DNA from: Trochalopteron elliotii
Lineage: Eukaryota; Chordata; Aves; Passeriformes; Leiothrichidae
Length of the DNA: 64,000 nt
Assembly (NCBI GenBank): GCA_024734555.1
Contig: JANPWX010000558.1
Coordinates: 186,001-250,000, forward strand
Direction: 5' to 3'
The notes below the pieces were generated by a model that worked only from the letters and a program-made list of their open reading frames with translations, had not been told where the DNA came from and did no database searches. The position numbers and the translations under genes were made by a program. This document shows positions 23,050 through 34,724 of this stretch, in pieces (positions within the stretch are counted from its first letter, which is position 1; every line of letters starts with the position of its first letter).

Positions 23050-24450
23050 CTATGCATACTCTGCATGCAGTGGGGCTCTTCTAGTGTCTCTCCTCCTTTT
23101 GTGGCTCTCCAGTGGTACTGTGTGCCCTCCTTCAACTCTCTTAACATCTGCTTCTTTCTTGGTCTCTGTGAAGCTACTCTCTGCTCTCTCAAGGTTCTTT
23201 CAGTCTTTCTGCTGCATTTTCTCACCTCTCCAAGGCTAGTGTATGATCCCAGGGTCTCTTTCTTGCCTACCTTTTTCCACTTTTCTGAGGCTAATCCTTC
23301 GCATTTGCAGATATTATGCTACTTTCTTCTCTGAGGTTCTTTCAGGCTTTCTTCTAATCTCTCAGTATCTGTGAGGCTACTTTGTTCTCTGGGACTCTCG
23401 CAAACTCTCCACTTCTTCCCTAACCTCTCCAAAGCTGTTTTGGCTCTTTCAGTTTCTTCCTTCCCCTCACTGAGGGAACTTTGGAGCAATTTCAGTCTTT
23501 CTGCTTGTTTCCCATTCACCCTTCAGCCCCTTTTTCTGAAGTCTGACTGGATTTTCTGGGGCTGTTTTAGTCTTCCTTCAAGGTTCATAGCATCTCAGCG
23601 GCTTCTCTTCTGTCTCCTGGGACTTTTTCAGCCTTCATGCTTGATTCTTCCCTTCTCCAAGGCTATTTTCTGTTGCTCTTTTAGCCTCTGTCCTCTCTTA
23701 GTAGTTGCAGGCATACACTTCTAGGGCACTTTCAGAATCTCTGATATTTTCTTGTTATTGTCAAAGTCTCTTGTGTGTTCATCACGGTTCTTTCAGGCTT
23801 TCTACTAGTTCCTTTTCCTCTTTGAGGCTACTTTGTGTTCTCTGAGTCTTTTACAGATTTTTGGCACTTTTCCCCTTCTTTGATGCTACTCTTTCAGGCA
23901 CTATCAATCTTTCTCTCCTCCTTTTTTTCTTTTTTTAATCTTCTCTTGAGGCCACCCTTGGTACTACTGAGTAGTCTGGGGCTCCTTTAATAGCTCTGAT
24001 ACTTTCTTGTTATCACTGAGCTTCTTCTGTATTCTCAGGGGGGGTTCCTTTGCTTTAGTTCTTTATTTCTTGGCCTCTGACACTGCTGCATTTTGTTTTC
24101 TTGAGGACTTACAGGCTTTCTTCCCTTCCCTGAGGCTAGTTTATGCATTCGGAATCTATTTTGGACTTGCTGCTGCTTTGTTCACTTCTGCTTGGCTCCT
24201 GTTTCATCTGGGGATCTTTCAGCCCATCTTATACTTTCCTGGCATATGGAGGGCTATTCTGTAATCATTCTCTATCTGAGTGTTAATCAATGTTTGCATT
24301 TTGTCTGAGACTCCTCTGTGTCCTCTGGATGTCTTTCAAGCTCCCTACTATTTTGTCCTCACTTCAGCTATTCTGTGTTCTCGGGGACCCTTGCAATCTC
24401 TTTCCTATATCAGGCTCTCAAAACCATTTTTCCGTATTTGGGGATTTTTC
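23050..24450. repeat. Degenerate pyrimidine-rich minisatellite, about 55-61 bp units
   Basis: The plus strand is strongly C+T-rich for about 1.4 kb. A recurring block can be followed: GAGGCTACTTTGT, then TCTCTGGGACT, then TTTCAGGCTTTC, then TTCCTTCTCC. The GGCTA anchor recurs near 23172, 23234, 23288, 23375 and 23826, with related weaker copies between them. Units have diverged by substitutions and small indels. The unit is not a multiple of three and GTAGCCTC places stops on the minus strand, so the lysine/glutamate-rich minus-strand ORFs are by-products. Confidence 0.75.
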
Positions 24451-24670
24451 ACACCTTTCTTTCTTTTTTAATGTTGTTTTGAAGGATGAGAGGACTGGGG
24501 AAGGTGGGGTGGAGGCAGGGGAGAGGAATCTTTTCACAAATGAAACAGCTTCAAGAGCTCTGGATTTCAACTGCAGTGCAGCTGCAATAGATCTCTGTGA
24601 GTCACCTTTTGGAAATCTTTTTTTGTCCCTTTCTAGTTTTGGTGGTGGAATTAGGAGACAAATGAGCTGA
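24451..24670. other. Short intergenic spacer
   Basis: Separates the minisatellite from the putative TSPAN9 3' end. Nothing recognised. Confidence 0.4.
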
Positions 24671-27600
24671 AAGAGGCACCTTTTAAAAAATCCTTTATTT
24701 TTATATCATCCTAGTAAAAATATTTTATATAAAGGCGAAAGTAGGTATTGCATAGAAGAAACACTGGTGCAAACATCACCCGGTGGGAATGGCATGTTGT
24801 TTCTTAGTGTCTACTCTCTACTGCACAACAGATGGCTAGCCCAGAGGCAAACATCTCCAGGTTTCCCCATGCCAGCTACAGGATGAAGCTGCTCAACTTA
24901 CGGAAAGAAGTTACATCAGAATTATGTGTGGCCTGTTCCATGCTGCTCCCCTCCCAAGAACCATCTGCTGGGAAAACATCCTTTTCCTCCTTGTCTTTTC
25001 TGTGCCTGACCAAACATCACGCAGGAAAGACCACAAGGATCAGTCTGGCTGCCTTCTGTGCTTGCACCCTCCCTGTGTGTGAGTTTGTATTTCATGCATA
25101 GAAATGGAGTGGGTGGACACAGGATAGGAGAGTTGGCCTAACGTAGCCACAGTCCAGGAACTCAAAGCATGACATATCCAAGGCATCTTCTGTCATCTTG
25201 GAGACATCTATGTCATTGTCTTTTAGCATTTCACATGCTACTTAGCTATGGGCACTTTTTTTGAGTGCCTGCCACCTGGGCTTCCTGTAACAAACAGCCT
25301 TGGTACGACCACAAGTGAGCAGAATTCACTGCTAATTCACTCTTCATCAGCTTTCAAACAGAGCTTCTTCAGGCAGTTCTTCTGTTTTGTCTCTGCATAA
25401 GTTCTATGGCAGCTCCTGAGCATGAAGGACAGTAAGACAGCAGGTATGCTACAGTCTGAAGGAACACTCAGAGAAACAGCACTTTCACAGACTTGAACTG
25501 TGCTTTCATGAATTAGAGATACAGGGAGGTATGCATTTATACAAATCAATATTTGTGTATATTAAAGATACTTTTACTCAGTATCAGTTTTTATTTAAAA
25601 ACATGCTAAAAACTTATAGTTAAATAATCAGAGTGACATTTGGGGAAAACACACAGGCAGCCACCCACCAGCATAAGCAAAAAAAAGTGCATACATACAT
25701 GAGCCAAAGCTCCCTTTGACCAGCTTACAGGACAATTAGTGCCTTCTCTGACAAACTGACTGCTGCAATCTCACACTTTCCAGAGCTGTTTTTTGCTGCC
25801 TGGAAAGTGATATTACCTTTCTGCTTCTTTGAGGATGTCTGTCATCACCTCCCACATCAGAGAGTCAGCTAGAGACACAAATCAGTCCTGTTTTTGACTC
25901 CTCTCCCGTAGGTGGCTTCATAGAGATGAATACATGAAGCTCATGTAACTATCTCATTTAATACTGTGCTTAAAATGCCTAAAGTAGTCATTAAAAAAAG
26001 ATTTCAGGATCTATGCTTCTAGATCGTGAAATGGAATGAAGCATTCTAGAAAAATAAGTTTGGATGGAAGGCAAAGTAGCTGAGTTTGCAACTACACATT
26101 TCATCTCTTAGTTACTCATAAACATCTTTTATTTCCTTATTACTTTCACTAATATATTTTACCATTTTTGTACAAAAACTGACTGCAGATTAAAATTTAA
26201 GATGTGGCAGGTACCACTGTGCGACCCACAAGGACAGAGATCATGCTCCTACTCAGCCCTGCAGCTGGCTCTTTTTGAGCACCAGAAAATCTAGAGAAAG
26301 CTAAGCACCTCAGCCCAAAGGGAGAATGCAGTTCAGCCATCAGACAAAAACCATCCTGTCTTTTCTTGCAAAAATGGGAACACATCTTAGCAACTTTGGA
26401 TACAGTCTTACATGTAGCAGCAGATACACTGGGCATCAGAGCCCCTTCTTCAACGTGGAACAGTCATCTCCAGTGAGGCTCAGATGCTCCTGGTCCCAAT
26501 TTTTGTTAGAAATGGAAGTAAAACTGGATTCAGTTTTGTGCTTTCCCTCTACTTCTTCCCTGACTCCTTCAAAGGCTATCCAAGTGAAATAGCTGAACCC
26601 ATATGGCCTTGTCTGCTTCAGTGGGAAACCAGAGCCCTGTGAAACTTGGGCATTGTGCTCATATGGGCAAGGGCTGTGCTCTAAGAATAGTAACCTCCTT
26701 CTTCACTGCAACACCCAATTCATCTCTATCTCCCACACATTCACACTCCTTCCTGTCACACTGATTTCATAGGAACTCAAAGAAGTGACACGTAGGTCAC
26801 ACAAAACACTATTGCTGCCAGATGTACAGATGCATGCAGGACTTACTAGGAGGATAAACAGGGAACTAAAACCTCCCAGATATAAAGTGGCTCAACAGCT
26901 ATTCCAGCCCACAAGGAAAAGATAGGCTGAATGATACAATGAAAATTACATCTTTAGAGTTTGAAATATGAATATTCAGACTGGACATTAATTTGTTTAC
27001 CAGAGGAGTAGTTTGAGATGGCATAGCTCTGAAAGGCACAAAATCTCCATTCTCAACAGTTTCTGAGACTCAGCCCAATAATGCCATAGTGAACCCCATC
27101 TCACGTAAGTATCAATACCTCTTTGAGGGTGACATTGGATGAGGTAACCTTTGAAGGTCACTTCAGACAGCTGTCCATGCAAAAAGCAGTGTTTCTTTCA
27201 GAGCTGAGTCAAGCCCTGATTGAAGTTTAATCAGAGCATTCTCCATTGTCTGAACCTTTCCTTCTTCCTTCACAAAACAGCAAAAACCTGTAACAATGGG
27301 TAAGTGTGGGCCCCTTGCAATGAAGAAGCGTTCAAAGAAGAGAAATACATGTTCAAGTTTTTTAACAGGAATGTTGGTAAAAATATGCATTGACTGAACT
27401 ACCCCAGTGGATGAACTTGGTGATCTATCAGCAAAAAACAATTCTGTAGTGAAGGTGTGCCAATACAGAGCATCTCTGAGTGCTGTTCTGGAAATTGTCC
27501 CTTTCCTGCATCATCTAGTCACTCATAATCAAACTGTCTTTTCTAGCTCAGGGAGACAGTTGTCTTTGGCCTGAGGAAATCCCTACAAGAAAGGCCATGG

Positions 27601-28671
27601 CATGATAATGGTGCCATCAAATTGCCATCCCCTTCCTTCACACCCAGCAGCTTGCCGTGCCTTGGGCAAACATTTTGGAGCAGACAACACAGTCAGTGAA
27701 GTCTGCTGCCAGTAGGTCAGTCTGCAATCTCTCTCCTTTGTGCCAGCAGTAACTTGCTTAGTCAGTACTTTTAGCTTTCAAAGTAGCATGACATAAAGCA
27801 GCCAGGCACTGCTTTGGGTGAGTAAAGGCATTGGAACTTTGCCTCACACGAGTAGGAAGCTCAACATCTGGTCCAATGGGAAGGCTTCGCATTACATCTG
27901 AGGAAAGAGTCTCTGATTTTAAAGGAATACCTTTGTTACAGTAAGGGCATCAAGGCCCTGATAAAGGTAGGTGCTGCCTCCCCATGGACTTGAGAAAAGT
28001 TGTGTCTTTGCCCACACCTACTGTCAACTTTGCAAAACACGTCCTCTGGAGATCGCACAGTGGTTCCCACATTAATGTACAATAAATGTGTAAAACCAAA
28101 AACAGTAAGAAGTTATAAGTCAGGCAACTAAATTCTAAGCTATATCCGTCATAATAATAATCATCACCATTATCATAATAAAAAAGTATACACCGTAAGG
28201 TACAAGAAGCTGCAGAGCAAAGCAGCTCCAATTCCCAGGACTCTCAGTTAGAGTGGCTTTTCCGAGTCTTCCAGTAAATCAGACATAAGGGTTGAAAACC
28301 TAATGGAAGACTTTGAAGAATTCTCCCTTGAAGTCAAACACACATAATTTTCGCACATATAGCATGGATTAGTAGAGCAAAACATTTTCTTAAGTTAAGG
28401 AACATTCTTAGAGCAGATCTATGATTTCGTGTAGAAAATCCATTTGTTTGGGGAGTTTCCCCCCTCTTTGGCAAATAAATGGCAAATGTGAAACAGAAAA
28501 AAAAGAAAGAGTCAAATAAGTTGTGATAATAACAGGACAAGTAACAACAAAGTGGATCTGTCAATGGGACGGATTTCCTCAGCAGGGCTAGGCGTGATGC
28601 TCCTTGCAGTCATTCTTTGTGTTCATTTTATGATGAGACAGAAAGGTTGATGTGATAATGTTTCAGAGGCT
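24671..28671 (-). other. TSPAN9: Probable TSPAN9 3' UTR (about 4 kb)
   Basis: Continuous sequence after the TSPAN9 stop, free of the CR1 and LTR insertions that crowd the neighbouring intergenic DNA, ending at a minus-strand AATAAA. Lack of transposons is expected for a constrained 3' UTR. A minus-strand ORF at 27163-27441 is open for 92 codons, but nothing identifies it. Nearer AATAAA words exist, so a shorter UTR is possible. Confidence 0.5.
24694..24699 (-). terminator. TSPAN9: Candidate TSPAN9 poly(A) signal AATAAA
   Basis: The plus strand reads TTTATT within TCCTTTATTTTTATATC. It sits at the boundary between repeat-free sequence and the minisatellite region. No cleavage-site evidence is available. 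Confidence 0.4.
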
Positions 28672-28743
28672 TTAGGCATCATATTTTTTGCCAGTCCTGT
28701 GAATCTGCTGGAATAGTGTCATGGAGAAGGCCATGCCAAGAAT
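28672..28743 (-). CDS. TSPAN9: TSPAN9 terminal coding exon
   Basis: Encodes ILGMAFSMTLFQQIHRTG then KKYDA and TAA: the end of TM4 and the short cytoplasmic tail. The acceptor is TTTTCCTTCAG. Confidence 0.96.
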   Translation of the reverse strand: MLGMAFSMTLFQQIHRTGKKYDA

Positions 28744-31700
28744 CTGAAGGAAAACAAACAATAAGGAGTTTAGTACAGGAAGGCTGCCAAAACTGTAGTG
28801 CTGACCTGTGCTTATGGCCCAGCTGCAGTTTGAACAGTCATTCTACACTAGTCATATTTCTCAAGCTTCAACTCTGAGCATTAAACCTGAATGTATGTCA
28901 TTCAGGCACACTGTGATGTCCAGGGTCAGAGCACAGATGGAGGCCAAAAAGCTCTCAGGGTTCTCTGTCATATGTGCAACCATTTTTTTGAATCAAAACA
29001 TACAAGCCACTCTTCCCTTTGACCCAACAACTTGTGCTTGTTTAGTCAGGTAACTGTGACTGAAAAGATCAGATTCCGATATTCTCCCCCCAAAGTACGG
29101 CAGTGATAAAATCATAGAATAAATTGAGTTGGAAGGGACCCACAAGGATCATCGAGTCCAACTCCTGGCCCTGCACAGGATATCAAACATCACACCATGT
29201 GCCTGAGAGCATTGTCCAAACACTTGAACTCTTGGCAAACTTGGTGCCATGACCACTTCCCTGGAGCAAGAACCCCAAAACCGTAATAGATTATTATGAT
29301 ACTTCTGCACTTGTTTTTTAAAACACATCAACCTCCTCAGTTCAGTGGCCATGATGTGACTAATTTTGGTAATTTCTGTCACTTGTTTCCAAAGTTAAAA
29401 ATCAACCAGTTCCTGAAAGGACAGTGTAACGGATGGCTTAACATGGGAATTCCAAAGAGGTACCCTGAAGTCAAAACACACGCAAGCAAAACCCCAGCAT
29501 GTCTTCTTTGCAGGACCGACTACTGCCCTGCTTCCTTTCTGAGCACATGGCCTTAAATGAACTCATAAAACAAATCTGACATTTTTGAAATAATATTCCA
29601 ACTCAAAGGAGTTGAACATCACTTTCCACAGAGTCAAGAATGCTGACAGCAAATCAAAGCCACGTTGAAAAACATCAGACCAGTATTACCTGCATTATGA
29701 GGATGCACATCCCAATCGAACCGAGGACATGCTTATTGTCATCAAACCAGCTCATAACTTTCTCATAACATCCCTGAAATGATGAAAGATGAAAACTGAA
29801 AGGTCATGTTTTCTTTCCCATGCATTCCCTCTATTTTATTCCTCCCTACCCCTACCAAAGACTTGACCTGGGCAAAGTGAGCCTTACTGTTTTCCATAGT
29901 GATTCAGTAGAGTTCCGTCCACAGTCTTGGGAGTTTTCCATACAACATCGGTCTGGAACAATGTTTTCTCCCAGCACTGGGTACCAATCCGTATAGTCAT
30001 TCACACCACAGCACTTCATCTGTGCAGAAGTAAAGCATTAATAAAAATCACACACAACCACAAACTTTTTATTTCCACTAAAGCGCTCTGTATTTTCAAA
30101 AAGGCCACCACAAGACTTTTGTAGTTTTAAGGTGTTCTGTGGCTGCTGATCATGTAAAGCAAATACTTAAAAACACAAAGAAAAAACAAAATCAAAGAAA
30201 ATAAATGGCTCCACGCCCAAATCTTCTTGTGACAGAGACATGAGCCCAAACACCAAAACATAAGGTAATAAGTCCACAACTGCTAAAAGCAAAATCCTGC
30301 CAAAGCTGCAGTGACACCTATGCAGGTTTTGCTACCTCTCTGCTCTTACAGATCATCTCTATGCTTCTGATAGCCACAGAGAATCCCAGACAGGCAAACA
30401 TCTTTCACCTTATGGAGTACACTTTGATCCTGGGTTTCACAGTACTCCCTGAATATTCAAGAGTGCAAAATCAGAAATCAAAACCTGCATTAGCCATCTT
30501 TTAGATTAGGCATGGATGCCACACTTAACAGACTGCAGCAGCCTTGATGATCAAACTGTTACTTTTTTTACTATTGAGAAAATAGGTTACCTCTGCTTGA
30601 ATGATATTCCATGCATTTTTCAGTCCAATATTATTTTCTGAATTGTATAGCTTCATACCTTCTTTCAAGTCTTTCTTTGCACTCTCACTGACCTGCACCA
30701 TGTAGAAGATAGAAGAAGTCAATGCACTGTTGTTCAGAGGAAAGCACCAAATGGTACAGACACACATACAGGATGTCCATCTTTTACTTCTCTCACCATA
30801 AACTTAACAGGGGTAAAAAGCTTCAGGACTCTCATAAATTATTGGGACCTTTAAGCAGCTGCCAAGGCCTAGTCTCTCCCTCAGATTGCAAAACAGTGGG
30901 TTAATTCTCTTGAGACAGGAGACCTCTGCTAAAAGTCCATCATACATTCATCATCTGATTCAAACCAGCTCAACATGAGCAGCATCAATCTGCTGAGCTT
31001 GCTGTCACCTTGCCAGAGACAGCTGTTTTGGCAATATCCCACAGCAACCTCTCCTGCCTGTGGCCTGCTTTAATTTGCTAAAATCACAAAACCAGAGTCC
31101 CAGCTTCCCAACCTTAGTGGAGTTATCCTTGCATGGGTTCAGGCAGGCTATAGTGAATAGCCAGTACAAAATCAGTTGAAAAAAGGCATTATTGTTTTTC
31201 TCCTTGTGCGAGCAAGCATGTAAGATTTATAACTTTCAAATGTGCTCTTCTTTCTTTAGAAGACAAAGTTGGAATGCTTAACAGATCTGAGATGTCCCAT
31301 TTCTTATATTAATTTAAGTCTGAGTCCAGAGTCCTGGATACAGGTAGGAATGTACCTTGCCTCTGACAGTAGTGAGCTGGTAGAAGAGAAAGGATTATGG
31401 TCCTGGCATAAAGGGCAACGATATAATAAGATCTGTTTCATCCCTCTTTTACAACCCAGTCAAAATCAGCAGTTCAGCTCAGCCCCCTGAAAGTAGCAGA
31501 CATCATAGTGACAGCCTGAGAAGAGATAAAGGTCTGGGAGGAGCTGTTTTAAGGTTAGTCTGGACATATTCATACTGTAAGGTTCTGCCCTGTGTTTAGC
31601 AGAGGTCTCCAGTTCCCCAGTCACTTTTCCAGTGTTATGTATCTGATGGGCCAGCCAGTTGTGCCTACTTCACTTAGTTGCTGTGAGATAGCAGATTCCT

Positions 31701-34043
31701 ACAGATGGGCTGTATGAGAAACTGCCTCTTGGTCCACTCTGCACTCATACCAAACTCTCTGGGACTGCCCAGTCAAGGGAGACAACTGGTGGCACTTGGA
31801 ATAACCTGTGAATATCTCATGCCTCTCTCCTCCTGTCCTGTTCCAAGGGTTGGCCCTAAGAAGCCATAAGGTTTTAAGCAGGACCTTCCACAACCCAGGG
31901 CTAGAAGATGATCAGCTTCTTGCAGACATCAAACACGTTGAAGGCTATCTAAGATTTCAGGACAAGACAAAAAGGAGGCTCTGGACCATGGTTTTATTTC
32001 AGGGATTTGTCTCCTGCTTGTTCTCCTCATCACTTCCTTCTCCTCCTTCCGAAGCAGCTTACAATAGACAGCGAAAATCTCAAGGTTAAACCTTCAGTGA
32101 AGTGAAAATCCAGGAGAACCCACATATCTTCATCAAACAAAAACTTAACCTGGTTTACATGCTAGCAAAGATAAAATATATATGGCATATTAGCTTACCT
32201 TGTCCATATAAACAAAGAATAAAATGACTAGTATCAGCTCTGCCAGGAGAATTATCAGCAAAACGATGAAAAACTAGAACAAAGAAAAAAGAGACAGTGT
32301 ATACACACTTGACAACTAGAGAGTAAATCTGGAGCTGCTAGAAACGATGAAGAAGATAGGCTTACTACCAGTTTGCAGGTTTCAGCCATGCTTTTGTCTT
32401 GCTCCTTTTGACTGCTGTCACAGCACACAGTCCTTTCCTTCACACAGACTACAGGACAGATGCTAAATCCCTTAACGCAAAGATCAATGTGATGTGCCTC
32501 AGAAATGATTCCCTAGCAGATGGGCTTCAACCACATGTGACTGTGGAATAGTCATCATATTACTCAGCACTTCTATTCCCAGCTCTGTATCTGAAATCTC
32601 TCCCTCTGCAGAGGCATCCCAAGTGTGAGTTCTAGTAGTTTCTCACTACTTTCCATGCCCAGTGGGCATTTTTTTTCATGTCTTTATGCCCTAGCGGACT
32701 CCAGACAGGCACAACACCTGACCCCCAGACAATGGGGAAGAAGCAGTAAGGAGCACAGCTAGGTCTTCAATTGGGAAATCATGACAGTCATGATAGTGTA
32801 AAATGACTTTTGCAGAGCCCTGTAGGAATATAAAATCTTTTTTAAAAAATTAAGCTGGTGTTGCAGTTAGTGTGAATGAATCACATGGACTTCAACACTA
32901 ATCTCTGTTTGCTTTCCTAGCTGTGCAACACACAAAACCAAGCAATCAGCAAAAAACTAGGTGCATATTTTGCCTCCAGTTTAATTCTCTAAGGTGGTTT
33001 AAGGAATTCTGGCCAGCTGTTCCCCAACGTCATATAAGAGAGAGTTTTGCACATGGAAAATATGCTCCTTAATGTCACAGCATCTGGATTTGTAAGCTGT
33101 GACTGAACTGGGACCCGTCTGCCTTGAGAGCCCTCCTCCCACCTTCTGCCACAATACCTCTCTCTTTGTAGGGAGGATTCTCCTCCCCCAGCATTTTTTT
33201 CAGAGGGGGATATTCATATGGGGGGGTATTATATATTCCCCCATAAAACCTCCCATCATTAGTCAGTGAAGCTAATGATGAAACCTCCTGGGTTTATGCA
33301 AGAAGATTCACACTGTGTTTTCTGAGAGGGGTTCCCAGCCTCTGGGCTTCAGTGCTGGTCAGAGAATTTCAAGAGTCAGACTATTTATTTTTTATTGATA
33401 AGGCCTGGCAGAGACCTTGACTTCTTAACTTTGGCTCAGATGGTTTCCACCATCCTCTGACAATGGCCTTAGATAAGGGCAATGTAAAAATAGCCATGAG
33501 AGGCTTTGAGCAGCTCTATACCTAAGATTTTTTTCCTTCCAACAGACATTTCCAGAAGGGCTATCCAGGTTGATGCTACAGTTCATTCTTAACCATTCAG
33601 AGGTAACTGATAGCAATTTGCTTTGCTACCTAATACATTAGGGCACATAGCAACAAGGACACATTTGCTAATACACCATTGATATCACTGTGACCAAAGT
33701 TGTGGGATGTCATACTACAAGCCTAGGGATGACTGAAAGCCAAAGGCAATGTCACAGTGAGCCACAAGGCTATTTTGCACTGGTCATTCAAATAAAATAA
33801 TAACAAGGCAACAGCCACTGTTCTTAGTGAAAAGGAGTGTTGATGTCTTACGCTCAACAGGAGGCACTTGTTTTCCTTGATAGCACCTAGGCAGCCCAGG
33901 AAGCCGGTCACCATGATCACTGTGCCAATGGCAATGACGAGGTTGGCAGCTGAAAGTGATGGAAAGCTGGGAGAAAATGTGGCAAAGTTCCCTTGTGACA
34001 CTGAGAGCCAGATGCCCACGCCCAGCAGACCACAGCCACATAA
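28672..34043 (-). CDS. TSPAN9: TSPAN9, tetraspanin-9 (last six coding exons)
   Basis: Tetraspanin-9 is a four-pass membrane protein that organises tetraspanin-enriched microdomains with integrins and receptors. It is known in platelets and has been linked to endosomal fusion. Coding exons in transcript order are 33852-34043, 32199-32273, 30591-30692, 29888-30019, 29690-29773 and 28672-28743. They encode 64, 25, 34, 44, 28 and 23 residues, all phase 0, plus TAA: 218 residues. Human TSPAN9 has 239, so exactly the first 21 residues (cytoplasmic tail and start of TM1) are missing and must lie in an upstream exon. Visible features are the rest of TM1, TM2 with GFLGCLGAIKENKCL, TM3 (FFIVLLIILLAELILVILFF), a large extracellular loop with CCG, RCC, DCG and GCYE giving six cysteines, a sequon NST, and TM4 ending in HRTGKKYDA. 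All splice sites are GT-AG. Identity is near-complete, so I am confident of the paralogue. Confidence 0.96.
28744..29689 (-). other. TSPAN9: TSPAN9 intron (946 bp) with CR1 fragment
   Basis: Bounded by consensus splice sites. Holds a CR1 3'-end fragment at about 29112-29262 and otherwise unique sequence. Confidence 0.85.
29112..29262 (-). mobile_element. CR1 LINE 3'-end fragment
   Basis: Starts with ATCATAGAATAAATTGAGTT and GGAAGGGACCCACAAGGATC, followed by ATCGAGTCCAACTCCTGGCC, the standard reverse-complement CR1 3' terminus. It lies in the same orientation as TSPAN9. Confidence 0.88.
29690..29773 (-). CDS. TSPAN9: TSPAN9 coding exon (end of loop, TM4)
   Basis: Encodes GCYEKVMSWFDDNKHVLGSI then GMCILIMQ: the last extracellular-loop cysteine and most of TM4. 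Donor CAG|GTAATA, acceptor ATTTCAG. Confidence 0.96.
29888..30019 (-). CDS. TSPAN9: TSPAN9 coding exon (large extracellular loop, CCG motif)
   Basis: Encodes MKCCGVNDYTDWYPVLGENI, then VPDRCCMENSQDCGRNSTES and LWKT. It carries the hallmark CCG motif, four other conserved residues of the variable subdomain and an N-glycosylation sequon (NST). It is followed by a very short 114-bp intron. Confidence 0.96.
30020..30590 (-). other. TSPAN9: TSPAN9 intron (571 bp)
   Basis: Nothing recognised apart from splice signals. Confidence 0.8.
30591..30692 (-). CDS. TSPAN9: TSPAN9 coding exon (start of large extracellular loop)
   Basis: Encodes VSESAKKDLKEGMKLYNSEN then NIGLKNAWNIIQAE, the helical constant region of the large loop. 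Acceptor GTGCAG, donor GAG|GTAACC. Confidence 0.96.
30693..32198 (-). other. TSPAN9: TSPAN9 intron (1.5 kb)
   Basis: Unique sequence. No repeat family or RNA gene recognised. Confidence 0.75.
32199..32273 (-). CDS. TSPAN9: TSPAN9 coding exon (TM3)
   Basis: Encodes FFIVLLIILLAELILVILFF then VYMDK, the third transmembrane helix. Acceptor TTGTTCTAG, donor AAG|GTAAGC. Confidence 0.96.
32274..33851 (-). other. TSPAN9: TSPAN9 intron (1.6 kb)
   Basis: Unique sequence. Contains a 9-bp stem hairpin at 33254-33280 near G and C runs (33210-33245). No gene recognised. Confidence 0.75.
33852..34043 (-). CDS. TSPAN9: TSPAN9 second coding exon (TM1, small loop, TM2)
   Basis: Encodes LCGCGLLGVGIWLSVSQGNF, ATFSPSFPSLSAANLVIAIG, TVIMVTGFLGCLGAIKENKC and LLLS. 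The juxtamembrane cysteines are likely palmitoylation sites, as in other tetraspanins. Acceptor TCTTTGCAG, donor AGC|GTAAGA. Confidence 0.96.
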
Positions 34044-34724
34044 CTGCAAAGAGACAAACAAAAGAAAGGTTTCACTGTTAACATAAATGTCACTGTCTCC
34101 TTTCCCCGAAACTCTGAAAAGAAAGAATTTCACAAGCAAGTTCTCAGGTAAGTGTTCTACAATAATGCTCTCAGTGACTTGATGCTGAAACAAAGTGAAA
34201 TTATATGTTCTTAGTTTGACTTGGTCAAGTCACCTGTACTTATAATTCTATTTCAAAGCCACTGGATGGCAGAATTCTCTTCTGAGAGACTTAGCACATG
34301 AAACCAGTGCTACCCATTGATCTCCCAAAAGCAACCCAATGCAATTTTTCTCTATGAAAATAAAAAATATTATTTGAAAGAATGTTCCATTGCACTTATT
34401 TGTGCAGTCATCTGCAATGTCTCAGAGTATTCAGCCCCTTATTGCCCCATCCTAGGTAAGACAAGGAAGTCCTGAAGACATTTACAATCAAAAGCATCGT
34501 TTCAGTAAATATTTGTCATAAAATGCCCAGTCACGGTAGCCAGGTTGGGTTTTAGTATGAGTTCTCATAGCTATAGTGTTGATAGCCAGTGTTCAGAAAA
34601 TGTCACCAAAATCAGATTTCTAGGTACATTATCTGCAGGAAGATCAAGCCTTATGCAAGATGCTCACAGGCATTCCCAAGGGAAGCAGAGTAACACATGC
34701 ATTGGATAACAGAGGAATTACACA

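Noticed and set aside
22727..23239. Plus-strand ORF of 170 codons
   Set aside because: It has no recognisable domain, runs into the minisatellite, has no splice sites of note, and overlaps equally long antisense frames.
23031..23519. Minus-strand Lys/Glu-rich ORFs resembling a coiled-coil protein
   Set aside because: They follow from translating a purine-rich minisatellite. Unit length is not a multiple of three and stops recur at the GTAGCCTC block.
27163..27441. Minus-strand ORF of 92 codons in the probable TSPAN9 3' UTR
   Set aside because: Composition is plausible but there is no homologue I recognise, no upstream splice link and no initiation context. Most likely chance within the 3' UTR.
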